Shown: piece after piece, positions 1 to 8,248 of the stretch
Position numbering within the stretch: position 1 is the first letter of the stretch
Layout of the letters: each line of letters begins with the position of its first letter
From: Bacteroidetes bacterium UBA2664
GTDB lineage: Bacteria; Bacteroidota; Rhodothermia; Balneolales; Balneolaceae
Assembly (NCBI GenBank): GCA_002359315.1
Contig: DEMS01000002.1
Span: forward strand, 1 to 32,560
Length of the DNA: 32,560 bases
Direction of reading: 5' to 3'
The notes under the pieces: generated by a model
Told to the model about the DNA's origin: nothing
Seen by the model: only the letters and a program-made list of their open reading frames with translations
Databases searched by the model: none
Position numbers and translations under genes: made by a program

Positions 1-181
1 TCTTCAAAGAACATCTTAACTGCCTTTTTTCAGATGTAAAAACTACATACTAAATTCCCAAGGCAGAACAATAAATATAGGGGTACTAACCCTCAAATGT
101 CAACCTAAATGTGAGTTTATTTTATGAAAATTATTTACAATTCAAACCCACATTAACCATGACGAACCCCCTCTCCTTCCG
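1..181. other. Left-edge noncoding stretch
   Basis: AT-rich sequence beyond the 3' end of the minus-strand yhhQ gene. I see no convincing reading frame, strong hairpin or promoter here. The only small dyad is a 4-bp GGGT/ACCC around position 85, too weak to call a terminator. Confidence 0.5.
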
Positions 182-958
182 CTAATCCCCATCAAACAGT
201 TTAAACCCCTGAGGATCCTCATCATACTCCTTAAAAAACCATACCGCTAAATAAAAAATAGGCGTATCAAAGAGAGCAAAAAAGAACTTGAACAAATATG
301 AATTGATAATCAAAATCCCCAACATTCCCAACGTTGTAATATTTTCTCCCAAATTCCCGGAAAAATAAAGAATACTCAATATCAGCGAACTGTCAACGAG
401 CTGACTAAACATGGTCGACCCATTATTCCGCACCCATAAATACTTACCTTTTGTAACTCGCTTCCAAAAATGAAACAGCCGGACATCAACGGATTGAGCA
501 ATCAAATAGGCAATCATACTGGATACCGTATTCGCAATCACAAAGTCATAAACACCCTCAAAAAGATTTAAACCGCCACTTACACCATAGGTATTAGGAA
601 ACCAGTGCCCCACACTCATCAAAAGAAGCAAATACATGTTTAGAAAAAAACCAATCCATACAATGAGCTGTGCTTTTTTCCTTCCATAAAGCTCCGAAAT
701 TAAATCAGTCACCAAAAATGTAAACGGATAGGCCAGCAATCCTACCGGTATACTCATAATATATAAGCTCCCATCCCTGACTAAGGACGGAGTGATGGAT
801 TGCAACCATTCCGGCATCACAAAGGAAAATATAGTCACGAATTTAGTGGTGCCTATCACGTTTCCCAGTACCAACGAGGTTATAAATACCCCTGCCAGAC
901 TCAAAAACAGGATATCCCGCTTATGAGGCGTCGGTTTCCGAATGGATTTTAATATCAT
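182..958 (-). CDS. yhhQ: Queuosine precursor transporter (YhhQ/VUT family)
   Basis: A 258-residue polytopic inner-membrane protein of the YhhQ (DUF165, 'VUT') family. In E. coli YhhQ takes up preQ0/preQ1, the 7-deazaguanine precursors of the tRNA base queuosine, so that role is inferred here. About six hydrophobic segments are visible. The family-typical stretch near residues 68-95 is present: a bundle of aliphatic residues, then FLVTDLISELYGRKKAQ, the conserved acidic/basic loop between membrane helices. The N terminus is basic and hydrophilic (residues 1-15) and the C terminus ends in an acidic tail. The ATG at 956-958 is the only sensible start. The gene is transcribed alone, divergently from the TetR/ABC1-kinase pair, and its leader can fold into a nested hairpin (971-1028), described separately. 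Family assignment is confident; substrate is by homology only. Confidence 0.9.
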   Translation of the reverse strand: MILKSIRKPTPHKRDILFLSLAGVFITSLVLGNVIGTTKFVTIFSFVMPEWLQSITPSLVRDGSLYIMSIPVGLLAYPFTFLVTDLISELYGRKKAQLIVWIGFFLNMYLLLLMSVGHWFPNTYGVSGGLNLFEGVYDFVIANTVSSMIAYLIAQSVDVRLFHFWKRVTKGKYLWVRNNGSTMFSQLVDSSLILSILYFSGNLGENITTLGMLGILIINSYLFKFFFALFDTPIFYLAVWFFKEYDEDPQGFKLFDGD

Positions 959-970
959 CGATTTGGTTTC

Positions 971-1028
971 CCCTATTTTTAAAACTTCTGAATTTCACTT
1001 CATAACCGGAGACGGAAGTAAGAAGTTC
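971..1028 (-). promoter_or_regulatory. Nested inverted repeat in the yhhQ leader
   Basis: Seen directly: AACTTCT (973-979) pairs with AGAAGTT (1021-1027), enclosing a second dyad, ACTTC (987-991) with GAAGT (1015-1019). In the minus-strand transcript this gives a two-stem leader structure ending about 15 nt before the yhhQ ATG. Transporters of this family are often under preQ1 riboswitches. I do not see the conserved preQ1-I or preQ1-II core, so this is only a candidate structured leader. Confidence 0.3.
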
Positions 1029-1053
1029 ATTTTTTAGACCGTTTTTAAACTGC

Positions 1054-1089
1054 AAAAGGTTCAATAATATTATTCCATCTGAACCTTTT
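1054..1089. promoter_or_regulatory. 10-bp dyad between yhhQ and the TetR-like gene
   Basis: AAAAGGTTCA (1054-1063) is a perfect inverted repeat of TGAACCTTTT (1080-1089). The 16-bp interval holds a second perfect palindrome, AATAATATTATT (1063-1074). It lies about 60 bp upstream of the TetR-like start and 95 bp upstream of yhhQ, where a TetR-family dimer would be expected to bind. The hairpin followed by five T residues on the plus strand could alternatively be an attenuator or terminator; its 16-nt loop makes that less likely. Confidence 0.4.
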
Positions 1090-1149
1090 TCATATACTTC
1101 ATTGTTACCTATAGTGAAGGAAACAATCTACATATTTCAATAAACAATT

Positions 1150-1797
1150 ATGGACAAAGAATTAACGTTAAAAATCAGAATCTCAGAGGCCGGAGCGGAA
1201 CGCTATCTTGAGAATCCACGATTTACAATTCAATCTCTGGCAAAAAAGCTCAATATTGACACCACGGAGATTTTCGAACTGTTTCCAAACAGATCTGAAA
1301 TTTTAAACTTTTACTATCCGTCCAGAATATTGGTTTACAAAGAACAGACCCGCATGATTGATAACTATCCAGATTATTCACTCAGTGAGAAATTAAGCCT
1401 TCTTATTCTCACACTGTTTGATCTATTTCAAGATCACAGAGAATTCGTTCTATCGACATATAACAAGAGGGTGTTATGCTCCATGTCAACGCACTCATTC
1501 GAAACACAGTTTAAAAATGAAATCAAGCAGATCTTTCACTCTGATAGCAATATCAGTTCTGCTTCTTCACTTGTGATAAACCGTGCATTCTATTATTCAA
1601 TTTATCAGACCTTCAATGGATTTTACTATTTCTGGAGCCGTGATACGAGCAGTCATTACGAAAACACTTCAGCACTGATCGATAAATGGGCATCCTTTAT
1701 TCAGGAAGTTTTTTACACAAAAATTGCAGACAAAGGATTGGATTTAGGGAAATTCCTCTTTTATCACTCTCCACTAAATCAATTCACTAAAAGTTAG
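1150..1797 (+). CDS. TetR-family transcriptional regulator (putative)
   Basis: A 215-residue protein with the general layout of TetR regulators. An N-terminal three-helix DNA-binding domain covers roughly residues 8-55, with the HTH around residues 24-50 (...FTIQSLAKKLNID... followed by an FPNRSEILNFYY stretch, where canonical TetR proteins have a 'YYHFKSKEDL'-like sequence). A helical C-terminal ligand or dimerisation domain with no recognisable signature follows. The stop codon is 20 bp from the start of the ABC1-type kinase, so the two are likely co-transcribed; TetR-like genes are often paired with AarF/UbiB-type kinases in Bacteroidota. The 10-bp dyad at 1054-1089 is a plausible autoregulatory operator. 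The HTH match is modest, so the family call is likely rather than certain, and the effector is unknown. Confidence 0.7.
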   Translation: MDKELTLKIRISEAGAERYLENPRFTIQSLAKKLNIDTTEIFELFPNRSEILNFYYPSRILVYKEQTRMIDNYPDYSLSEKLSLLILTLFDLFQDHREFVLSTYNKRVLCSMSTHSFETQFKNEIKQIFHSDSNISSASSLVINRAFYYSIYQTFNGFYYFWSRDTSSHYENTSALIDKWASFIQEVFYTKIADKGLDLGKFLFYHSPLNQFTKS

Positions 1798-1817
1798 ACG
1801 CCGAGGCACTTAAATAG

Positions 1818-3116
1818 ATGACAAATTTCCCGACTACAAAATATGAACGAGGCAAAATATTTGCCAAAACAGGCTTAAAAGTGGGCAAAAACTATGCTTC
1901 ACACTTTCTGAAATCGTGGATTAAAGGTGAAAATGATCGATCTGCTCTCTATAAAAAAAGTGCGGAAGACCTGTTCGGTGAGTTCACCAAGCTGAGGGGG
2001 ACCGCTCTGAAAATTGCTCAATCATTTAGTATTGATCAGGGGTTTTTACCCGATGAATTTTCAGAAGTGATGACACAAGCTCAATATAAAGTCCCCCCAA
2101 TTAATCGTTCCCTGGTCAGATCCATCATTAAAAGAGAGCTGGGGGGCTATCCGGAACAACTGTTTGCGTCATTTAATCCGGAGGCTGAGGCAGCGGCATC
2201 CATTGGTCAGGTACATAAAGCAACCCTGAAAGATGGAACCGTTGTTGCCGTAAAAGTACAATATCCCGGTGTTCGGGATACCATATCCTCTGATATTGCA
2301 TTGGCAAGATCACTTTTCAGAACAATTGTTTCTAAATCCGAACCCATTGAGCCTTACATCAATGAGGTAAAAGAAACTTTGCTGCGTGAAACGGACTATT
2401 TACAGGAGGGACAATCTATTGATCGTTTCCATAAACGATTCAACTCTAAAACGATCTTTACACCTCAATGGATACCGGATTTATCTACTGAACGTGTTCT
2501 TACCATGACCTACCTCGAGGGGATGCATTTGAATGAGTTTCTTCAGAATGATCCAGGTCAGGATATAAGGAACCAAATCGGTCAAAATCTTTGGGACTTT
2601 TTTCACAATCAGATACAGGATCGCGATGAAATACATGCCGACACACATCCTGGAAACTTCCTTTTTGATGGAAACGGAAATGTAGGTGTAATTGACTATG
2701 GGTGCGTGAAATCATTCCCGGAATCATTTTTTATGGACTATCTGCGCCTCCTTCCTACCCATTTGAAGCAAGATGAAGATGAGATAAAAGAACTCTATTT
2801 CAAACTGGAGATCTTAAAAGGGGATCCTGAAAAAAATCCAAAGGAAAAGCTTTTCTTCGATTTTTGTAAAAATTACGGCTTCACATTTGCGATGCCATAT
2901 CTGGAGGATACGTTTGATTTTGGAGATCCGGAGTATAAAAAATTGATTGCCGGTTACACGAAGAATGCCCCATTTACAAACGAACCCAGAGGAAATAAAC
3001 ACTTCATATACACCACACGTGTGCATCTGGGGCTTTATCATCTCCTGATGAAATTGGGATGTCGTGTGGATACATCTTATTCAAAAACAATTATTGACGA
3101 AATGTTATTTGATTGA
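1818..3116 (+). CDS. ABC1/UbiB (AarF)-family atypical kinase
   Basis: A 432-residue ABC1/ADCK/UbiB-family protein, with the family signatures in order. A KxGQ-like motif reads KIAQ at residues 65-68 (Gly replaced by Ala). The Ala-rich loop AAASIGQVH is at 125-133 and the ATP-anchoring Lys146 sits in VAVKVQYPG. The catalytic-loop analogue HADTHPGN is at 273-280 and the metal-binding DYG at 293-295 (DFG in ordinary kinases). Characterised members (UbiB, Coq8) support isoprenoid quinone synthesis through ATPase activity. In a menaquinone-type bacterium the client is unknown, and no quinone biosynthesis gene is adjacent. I see no C-terminal membrane helices of the kind UbiB has, so it may be soluble. 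It sits directly behind the TetR-like gene. The start ATG follows the upstream stop by 20 bp without a strong Shine-Dalgarno. Confidence 0.88.
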   Translation: MTNFPTTKYERGKIFAKTGLKVGKNYASHFLKSWIKGENDRSALYKKSAEDLFGEFTKLRGTALKIAQSFSIDQGFLPDEFSEVMTQAQYKVPPINRSLVRSIIKRELGGYPEQLFASFNPEAEAAASIGQVHKATLKDGTVVAVKVQYPGVRDTISSDIALARSLFRTIVSKSEPIEPYINEVKETLLRETDYLQEGQSIDRFHKRFNSKTIFTPQWIPDLSTERVLTMTYLEGMHLNEFLQNDPGQDIRNQIGQNLWDFFHNQIQDRDEIHADTHPGNFLFDGNGNVGVIDYGCVKSFPESFFMDYLRLLPTHLKQDEDEIKELYFKLEILKGDPEKNPKEKLFFDFCKNYGFTFAMPYLEDTFDFGDPEYKKLIAGYTKNAPFTNEPRGNKHFIYTTRVHLGLYHLLMKLGCRVDTSYSKTIIDEMLFD

Positions 3117-3123
3117 TCTGAAT

Positions 3124-3169
3124 CTCCGGGTGTTACCCGGAGCTATTCATGTTTGACACCTCCGGTGTC
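3124..3169. repeat. REP-like double hairpin
   Basis: Two perfect short hairpins stand 12 bp apart just after the ABC1-kinase stop. The first is CTCCGGGT (3124-3131), loop GTT, ACCCGGAG (3135-3142); the second is GACACC (3155-3160), loop TCC, GGTGTC (3164-3169). Paired GC-rich hairpins in an AT-rich intergenic region resemble REP/BIME elements mobilised by RAYT (IS200-like) transposases. No RAYT gene is present in the window. The first hairpin could also help terminate transcription, but no T-run follows it. Confidence 0.5.
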
Positions 3170-3229
3170 GAAGGGTATTCCAGCATTATTTCTCGAAATC
3201 TCCATTCAATCCAATGATTAGGAATGTAC

Positions 3230-3369
3230 ATTTCACTTCTACATTCTTCCCTCTGTCTTCTGACTTCTGCCCTCTGCCTTCCCATATCTGCCTTCCGCCT
3301 TCCGTCTTCCGTCTTCCGCCTTCTGCCTTCTGCCTTCTGCCTTCTGCCTTCTGCCTTCTGCCTTCTGCC
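3230..3369. repeat. Degenerate 7-bp tandem repeat, 20 units
   Basis: Exactly 140 bp can be divided into twenty in-register heptamers. The array begins ATTTCAC, TTCTACA, TTCTTCC, CTCTGTC, TTCTGAC, runs through TTCCGCC/TTCCGTC variants, and ends with seven identical TTCTGCC units (3321-3369). It abuts the terminator at 3373. Because seven is not divisible by three, it stays open in several frames, giving artefactual Lys/Glu/Gly/Arg-rich or Pro/Ser/Leu-rich frames. The same unit families recur at 23022-23091. Confidence 0.85.
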
Positions 3370-3372
3370 AAA

Positions 3373-3408
3373 AAAAAGCCCCTCTCTGCGAACAGAAAGG
3401 GGCTTTTT
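3373..3408. terminator. Bidirectional intrinsic terminator
   Basis: AAAAAGCCCCTCTCTG (3373-3388) pairs with CAGAAAGGGGCTTTTT (3393-3408) around a CGAA loop, with a single mismatch. It has a T-run on both strands, eight on the minus strand and five on the plus. It lies between the convergent ABC1-kinase operon (plus) and the second SusD gene (minus) and can serve both. Confidence 0.85.
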
Positions 3409-3445
3409 AAAACTTCGTTGATTTGAGTTTAATCAAATATCCTTC

Positions 3446-4783
3446 TTAGTTGATATTTGGATTTTGATTTCTCTCATCATTAGGAATTGGTAATCCTCTC
3501 CATGGTCCAATTGGGTTTCCGGCGTTTGAAGAACCGGCACCAACGGTACCCGGGATGGTAGCATGCCATGCATTGAATCTGAGCAGGTCAAACATTCTCA
3601 CTGACTGCAAGAAGAGCTCTTTGTCTCTCTCCTCCAGAATCAGATCTGCATTCACAGGGCCGGCAACAGGGCCGATTCCATGTGACGAACGAACATTGTT
3701 TACTCTGCTAAGTGCAGACCCTTGTCCGCCTCCGCCCTGACCACGAATTCCTTCCAGTTCAGCAAGAATTAATTCATTCTCTTGCCATGTCAGGAAGTCC
3801 ATCGGAGATTCCTGAACCGGATACATATCCTGCTGGAATCTTGGCTCATCATCATTTACAAGCCGATCCGGAGCTTGTCGGAGTTTAACCCGGTTTGCTT
3901 CATCCGGATCATCTGCGATGTATCCCTCAAAACGTCTGTTTGGGATCACCTGAATACGGCCATCACCGGCAGCAAAGAAGAATTCATTCGCTGATTGTAC
4001 ACTATGCAAGCTTTGAAAAGGATCATCTCCTTGCTCCATACCACTCTGAGCGGCTGCAAATGCTTCGCCATAGTTACCTAAAAATAGGTGCATTCTCGCT
4101 TCCAGTGTGTTGATAACACGAGTCTGGTAGGGAGATGCAACGGCTTTTGCAGCTTGTAGACGAGGAAGTATTTCACTCATCATTGCACTGGCAGTAATCA
4201 CGGCACTCTCGTCAATCGGGCCACCAAGGGTAGCCAGACATTCAGGTCCGCCGGAACCTACTCCTGCATTCGCACCACATGCGCTTTCTGCAAAGTAGAA
4301 GCCGATAAAATATCGGGCAACTGCACCGTAGAAGTTACCGACATAGGTAGCTCTGTCACGAGTTGCCTGATCCAGACCTTCCAAATCTGCAATCCTTTCA
4401 AGCAAGTTATCAGCTAAGAGCCGATATCCACCCAGTGGAGTATAAACGCCACGAACAGTGTTACTCGAAAATACAGTTTGATCAGCAACTCCCGCAAATG
4501 CATCATTCAATTCACGATAGGTTGGAAATGTAGCCAAATCCATCACCTCATCAAACACAAGCTGTGCTGCTATCAAATCAGATGCAACTGTTAGCCGTGT
4601 ATAGACAAAAGCAAATCGGGCTTCAACACCGGTAATCAGAAATGGAATCTGTTCCGGGTCATTTAGCAATTCATCCTCGATCACATCGATCTGAGGTTCT
4701 GTGTCTGTAACAAAATCTTCACAAGCAGTAAAACTGGCGAATGATAGGATTGTTACTAAAAATAATAAACTTAGTTTTTTCAT
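3446..4783 (-). CDS. RagB/SusD-family nutrient-binding lipoprotein
   Basis: A 445-residue surface lipoprotein. The signal peptide ends in a lipobox with Cys21 (...SFTAC), followed by acidic residues (EDF) that fit a Bacteroidota surface-export signal. The body shows the TPR-like helices typical of SusD: a helix containing YVGNFYGAVARYFIGFYF around residues 148-166, then ARMHLFLGNYGEAFAAA. Near the C terminus the family hallmark is a 'LILEERDKELFLQSVRMFDLLRFN'-type helix pair and a closing RGLPIPNDERNQNPNIN, equivalent to the usual 'PIPxxExxxNPN'. It should bind substrate as a lid over its SusC partner, whose gene ends 21 bp upstream in the same operon. At about 445 residues it is on the short side for SusD proteins (commonly 450-600). 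No glycoside hydrolase, sulfatase or peptidase is adjacent to indicate the ligand. Confidence 0.9.
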   Translation of the reverse strand: MKKLSLLFLVTILSFASFTACEDFVTDTEPQIDVIEDELLNDPEQIPFLITGVEARFAFVYTRLTVASDLIAAQLVFDEVMDLATFPTYRELNDAFAGVADQTVFSSNTVRGVYTPLGGYRLLADNLLERIADLEGLDQATRDRATYVGNFYGAVARYFIGFYFAESACGANAGVGSGGPECLATLGGPIDESAVITASAMMSEILPRLQAAKAVASPYQTRVINTLEARMHLFLGNYGEAFAAAQSGMEQGDDPFQSLHSVQSANEFFFAAGDGRIQVIPNRRFEGYIADDPDEANRVKLRQAPDRLVNDDEPRFQQDMYPVQESPMDFLTWQENELILAELEGIRGQGGGGQGSALSRVNNVRSSHGIGPVAGPVNADLILEERDKELFLQSVRMFDLLRFNAWHATIPGTVGAGSSNAGNPIGPWRGLPIPNDERNQNPNIN

Positions 4784-4804
4784 CTTATATATTCTCCTTT
4801 TTGA

Positions 4805-7738
4805 TTAAAATCCAAGTGAAACAGTGAAATACAACTGTCTAGAAGGAGGCATGGTTAGGAAATCCTGACCACGGCTTAAACTTCTGGCTCCTGCGAAATT
4901 CACCTCAGGGTCGATCCCGCTGTACTTGGTTGAAGTTAACAGGTTGCGGCCTCCAACGGAGACATTCAAGTCTGTTATATAACTGTCAGCACCGAGTCGA
5001 GATAGAAAATCTCTGAAGTTGTAATTGATACTCAGTTCACGAAGTTTCAACCAATCAGCTCTTTCGATGAAATTGTCATCAAAACCAGTGTTCAACCTTG
5101 CATACTCTTCCGCTGCTGCATTATACTCAGCAGTTCCCGGTGTGAGTTCATCAAATCCGGAAACACCCAGTCCGCCGATACCCAGTTGTTCTCTGAGTTC
5201 TTCAAACCTTGGATAGTTTCTGAATAGAATTGCGAACACTTTTGTGTTGTTATACACATAGAGATCGTAAGCAAAATCAAACTGAACGTACGCACTCAGG
5301 TTTCGTAACACACGAAGGTTTGCAGTGAATGATCCGCTGTGAACCGGAATCGGGTTACCAACACCTGATCTTTCAGACTCTGCATCAACGCCGGCATAGG
5401 TTCCATCATCGTTGAATCTTGCACCGTTAACTACAGGTACATAAAACTCAGATCGTCTTTCACCGACTTCAATTACGTTTAAGCTGAAACCGTCAAATAT
5501 CGGCTGTGCTCCACCCAAATCAGTTACTTCAGTATCCTGATAAGCATAAGTAATACCCAGATCTAATTGAGTATTCGCATTTTCGATTGGAGTGTATGTA
5601 AGCTGTGCTTCAAAACCGTTTCCATTGATGCCACCTACGTTAAATGGAACCAGGTTTGTTATTCCTGTTGATGGAGACTGTCTGAAGTCAATGATTGAAT
5701 CTTCTGCTCGCTGAATGTAGTAAGTAAGGTCTAACCCTAATTTCTCAAACAGCTCTGCTTCAAGACCAATTTCCAGCTCTTTAATTCTTTCCGGCTTAAT
5801 CCCTGTATTACCTACAAAAGATATGATACCGCCTGTTCCGTATGCGGAGTTGGTTGCTCCCCAAATTCTGGCAGCACCATCATTAAAGCCCGGAAGCTGT
5901 CCGGTTTCTCCGTATGCAGCACGCAGTTTCAGGAAGTTTGCCCAATTCGGCAGATTAGCTACGTTGTCCAATCGGACAGCAGCACTCACTTTCGGATAGA
6001 AAATATTTGGAGCATCACCACCAATTGCGGCAGCAAAATCCTGACGTCCCCCAAATGAGAACATATAGGTATTTTCGTAGTTAAATGACTGCTCAGCAAA
6101 TACCCCGGCTTCCCGTGTATTCAAGAAACCTTCTGAACCACCAATGAAATCTTCACCGGCTCCAATATTTGTAATCAATGGAGTAGCGAATGTTCGTTTG
6201 GTAAAGTTTTGCGTATCAATTGTTCTGTCAAACATCTGAGTTCCAACAACAGTAGATGCCGCTAAACCCGGAATGATGTCATAACTGTAACGAGCATTGA
6301 AGTCATAGGTGTACTGCTGGTTATTACGGTTTACAATTGTCCGTTGACCTGCAGTCCCCGGTCCGGTCACGAAGAAGCCCGGAGGAATGGAATTATCTCT
6401 TCTTAAACTAGCGCCATCATAACCGATAGAAGCTGTTAGTTCAAAGTTTTCGATCGGACGATACTGAAATTGAGCGGACCCGAGAAAACGTGTTGTTTTC
6501 GACTCATCCTCAATCGCATCGATGGATTCTTTTGCAGTAAACCCAAATGTATTCAATCCAAGTTCTACATCACCGGCATCATTTACACCGGGTGTTGCTA
6601 AAACAGTATTTCCCAGATAACCAATGACGTTATTGTCATTATCCGGTAATTGTACTGCGTTCCATGAGTAACCTGCGCTAATACTAATAGTCACATCTTC
6701 TCTTGGAAACGCATCAAAATTCGCGCGGAAGTTTTGACGATCCATAAAGTTACGGTTCATCGTTCCTTCTTCAAGCCGCTGATCAGCAGATGTATAAAAA
6801 CGGATGTACTCAGATCCACCGGAAATACTCACATTTCTGTGATCCAGACGTGCAGTTCTGAAGATATCACTAATTGCTTGTGTAGAACCAAATTGTTCCA
6901 GTTGATCTTCACGAACAAAATCACTCCATCCTTGCGTGGATCTCACTCTTACATTCAATCCGCCGCCGGCAACAGCCTGACCTCTTTTGGTCGTGATCAA
7001 AACTACACCATTGGAACCACTTGTTCCATAAAGAGCTGCAGCAGCAGGTCCTTTCAAGATGTCAATAGATTCAACTTCATCCATATTAATATCTGCAAGT
7101 GTACCTGTACCCTGTCCACCTCTACCTACACCGGTTAACTGTGAGTTGTCGATTCGTATTCCATCCACGTAGATAACTGGCTGGCCTGCGCCGCCAATAC
7201 CACCACCGGACCGAACATTAAAACGAATACCGGCACCAACCGTACCACCGGCAGGCTGAACATTTACACCGGCCACTTTACCACTTACTAATTGTGATAA
7301 ATCCTGGTAAGATGCGGTTTCAGTAAATCGCCCTGCATCCACTCTTGCTACAGCCACTTCAGAAACAGCTCTTGAAGTTCGGGACGCGATACTGGTTACA
7401 ACAACTTCATCAAGACCTGTTAAATCAGATCTTAGCTCAACATTGTAAACATTTTCGCCTGCACTAATGGCTACAGTCTCTGTCAGGGTACGATACCCAA
7501 TGAAAGAAACACGTATTGTGTATGAACCAACCGGTAAATTATCAATAGTGTACTCACCATTGATGTTGGTTGGAGCACCACGCTCCAAATCAGTAATAAA
7601 AACAGTAGCACCAACGAGAGTTTCTCCCGTGGCTCTGTCTATCACAGATCCAGTCAAACTACCTGTTTGTGCTGTCGCGACACTAAAAAATGCCGTTAGA
7701 GAGAGCAAAAACAGAGGAAGTAGTAACTTTTTTAACAT
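4805..7738 (-). CDS. SusC/RagA-family TonB-linked outer membrane receptor
   Basis: A 977-residue TonB-dependent transporter. A Sec signal peptide ends around residue 23 (VATAQ). A carboxypeptidase-regulatory-like beta-sandwich spans roughly residues 27-108, followed by a DEVVVT segment at about residues 111-116 and the plug domain to about 255. The plug carries the SusC/RagA signature LYGTSGSNGVVLITTKRG. A 22-strand barrel is predicted for the rest, ending in the aromatic residue typical of outer-membrane proteins (YFTVSLGF). The ATG is preceded by GAGG with 6-nt spacing. It is followed after 21 bp by its SusD partner. The promoter candidate is about 235 bp upstream (7972-8008), leaving a long leader that contains a strong inverted repeat at 7886-7916. 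The substrate is unknown. Confidence 0.93.
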   Translation of the reverse strand: MLKKLLLPLFLLSLTAFFSVATAQTGSLTGSVIDRATGETLVGATVFITDLERGAPTNINGEYTIDNLPVGSYTIRVSFIGYRTLTETVAISAGENVYNVELRSDLTGLDEVVVTSIASRTSRAVSEVAVARVDAGRFTETASYQDLSQLVSGKVAGVNVQPAGGTVGAGIRFNVRSGGGIGGAGQPVIYVDGIRIDNSQLTGVGRGGQGTGTLADINMDEVESIDILKGPAAAALYGTSGSNGVVLITTKRGQAVAGGGLNVRVRSTQGWSDFVREDQLEQFGSTQAISDIFRTARLDHRNVSISGGSEYIRFYTSADQRLEEGTMNRNFMDRQNFRANFDAFPREDVTISISAGYSWNAVQLPDNDNNVIGYLGNTVLATPGVNDAGDVELGLNTFGFTAKESIDAIEDESKTTRFLGSAQFQYRPIENFELTASIGYDGASLRRDNSIPPGFFVTGPGTAGQRTIVNRNNQQYTYDFNARYSYDIIPGLAASTVVGTQMFDRTIDTQNFTKRTFATPLITNIGAGEDFIGGSEGFLNTREAGVFAEQSFNYENTYMFSFGGRQDFAAAIGGDAPNIFYPKVSAAVRLDNVANLPNWANFLKLRAAYGETGQLPGFNDGAARIWGATNSAYGTGGIISFVGNTGIKPERIKELEIGLEAELFEKLGLDLTYYIQRAEDSIIDFRQSPSTGITNLVPFNVGGINGNGFEAQLTYTPIENANTQLDLGITYAYQDTEVTDLGGAQPIFDGFSLNVIEVGERRSEFYVPVVNGARFNDDGTYAGVDAESERSGVGNPIPVHSGSFTANLRVLRNLSAYVQFDFAYDLYVYNNTKVFAILFRNYPRFEELREQLGIGGLGVSGFDELTPGTAEYNAAAEEYARLNTGFDDNFIERADWLKLRELSINYNFRDFLSRLGADSYITDLNVSVGGRNLLTSTKYSGIDPEVNFAGARSLSRGQDFLTMPPSRQLYFTVSLGF

Positions 7739-7885
7739 ATTTAACCTCAGTTTAATTGATATTTATACTATATAACAATCGGATTTCACCGACCATTGAA
7801 CCTTAAAGAAACCACAATTATTACTAAAAAGAAATTATAGTCTGCTATTTTGTAAGGATGTTGAAGGGGTAAAAGTTGATTTTAC

Positions 7886-7916
7886 ATAATTATATGTCGG
7901 TTACACATATAGTTAT
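7886..7916 (-). promoter_or_regulatory. Inverted repeat in the SusC leader
   Basis: TATATGT (7891-7897) and ACATATA (7905-7911) are perfect inverted repeats around CGGTTAC. Pairing continues outward with ATAA/TTAT after one mismatch, giving 11 of 12 pairs. It lies between the candidate promoter and the SusC start. It may form an RNA hairpin in the leader or bind a dimeric regulator such as an AraC-like or hybrid two-component protein; none is encoded nearby. Confidence 0.4.
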
Positions 7917-7971
7917 AGGGATTCTTGCCATTTGTAAAAATTTTGTAACATTTTAGTAAAATTCACAATAA

Positions 7972-8008
7972 CAAAATTATTCATTTGTAATGTTTTAATT
8001 CATTACAA
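7972..8008 (-). promoter_or_regulatory. Candidate promoter with overlapping dyad for the SusC-SusD operon
   Basis: On the minus strand TAATTTTG (plus 7972-7979) matches the Bacteroidota -7 consensus TAnnTTTG. The -33 position shows only a weak match. Instead, a perfect dyad TTGTAATG (7985-7992), 8-bp gap, CATTACAA (8001-8008) covers the -33 region. A poor -33 box under a dyad would fit an activator-dependent promoter, which is inference. Confidence 0.45.
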
Positions 8009-8248
8009 TAAGGTTTAATCGGATATTTATTCTTTTGATATGTGACAAATCGGCATTCCCTTACACAGCCCACGCACATTATGCATATTTAAAGAACGAA
8101 AGGCCTGTTACTATGAAAAATCAATTTTGAAGATAGAGAGCACAAATTGGGTATGGTGATTACACCCAAAACAACTCAAATATGGTTAAGATTGTGTGAA
8201 AACAAACCCTCGACAAATCACAAAGGTTCAGGGTAGAACCAGAGAATT
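8009..8248. other. Noncoding gap downstream of the SGNH-like lipoprotein gene
   Basis: With the promoter region this makes up the 510-bp interval between two minus-strand operons. I see no gene here. A 5-bp hairpin (GGTTC 8225-8229, GAACC 8236-8240) just after the lipoprotein stop could be a weak terminator but lacks a proper T-run. TATGCATA near 8083-8090 is a chance-sized palindrome. Confidence 0.4.

Noticed and set aside
971..1028. Known preQ1 riboswitch
   Set aside because: The conserved preQ1-I/II core nucleotides are not visible; kept only as a structured-leader candidate.
3186..3426. Open frames over the heptamer array on both strands (Gln/Lys/Ala/Glu/Gly/Arg-rich and Pro/Ser/Leu-rich)
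   Set aside because: Pure products of the 7-bp repeat, which cannot easily create stops; no coding signature.
6734..7138. 134-residue plus-strand frame antisense to SusC
   Set aside because: Cys/Thr/Ser-rich, no domain, lies entirely inside a clear SusC gene.
8225..8240. Terminator after the SGNH-like lipoprotein gene
   Set aside because: Only a 5-bp stem with no proper T-run.
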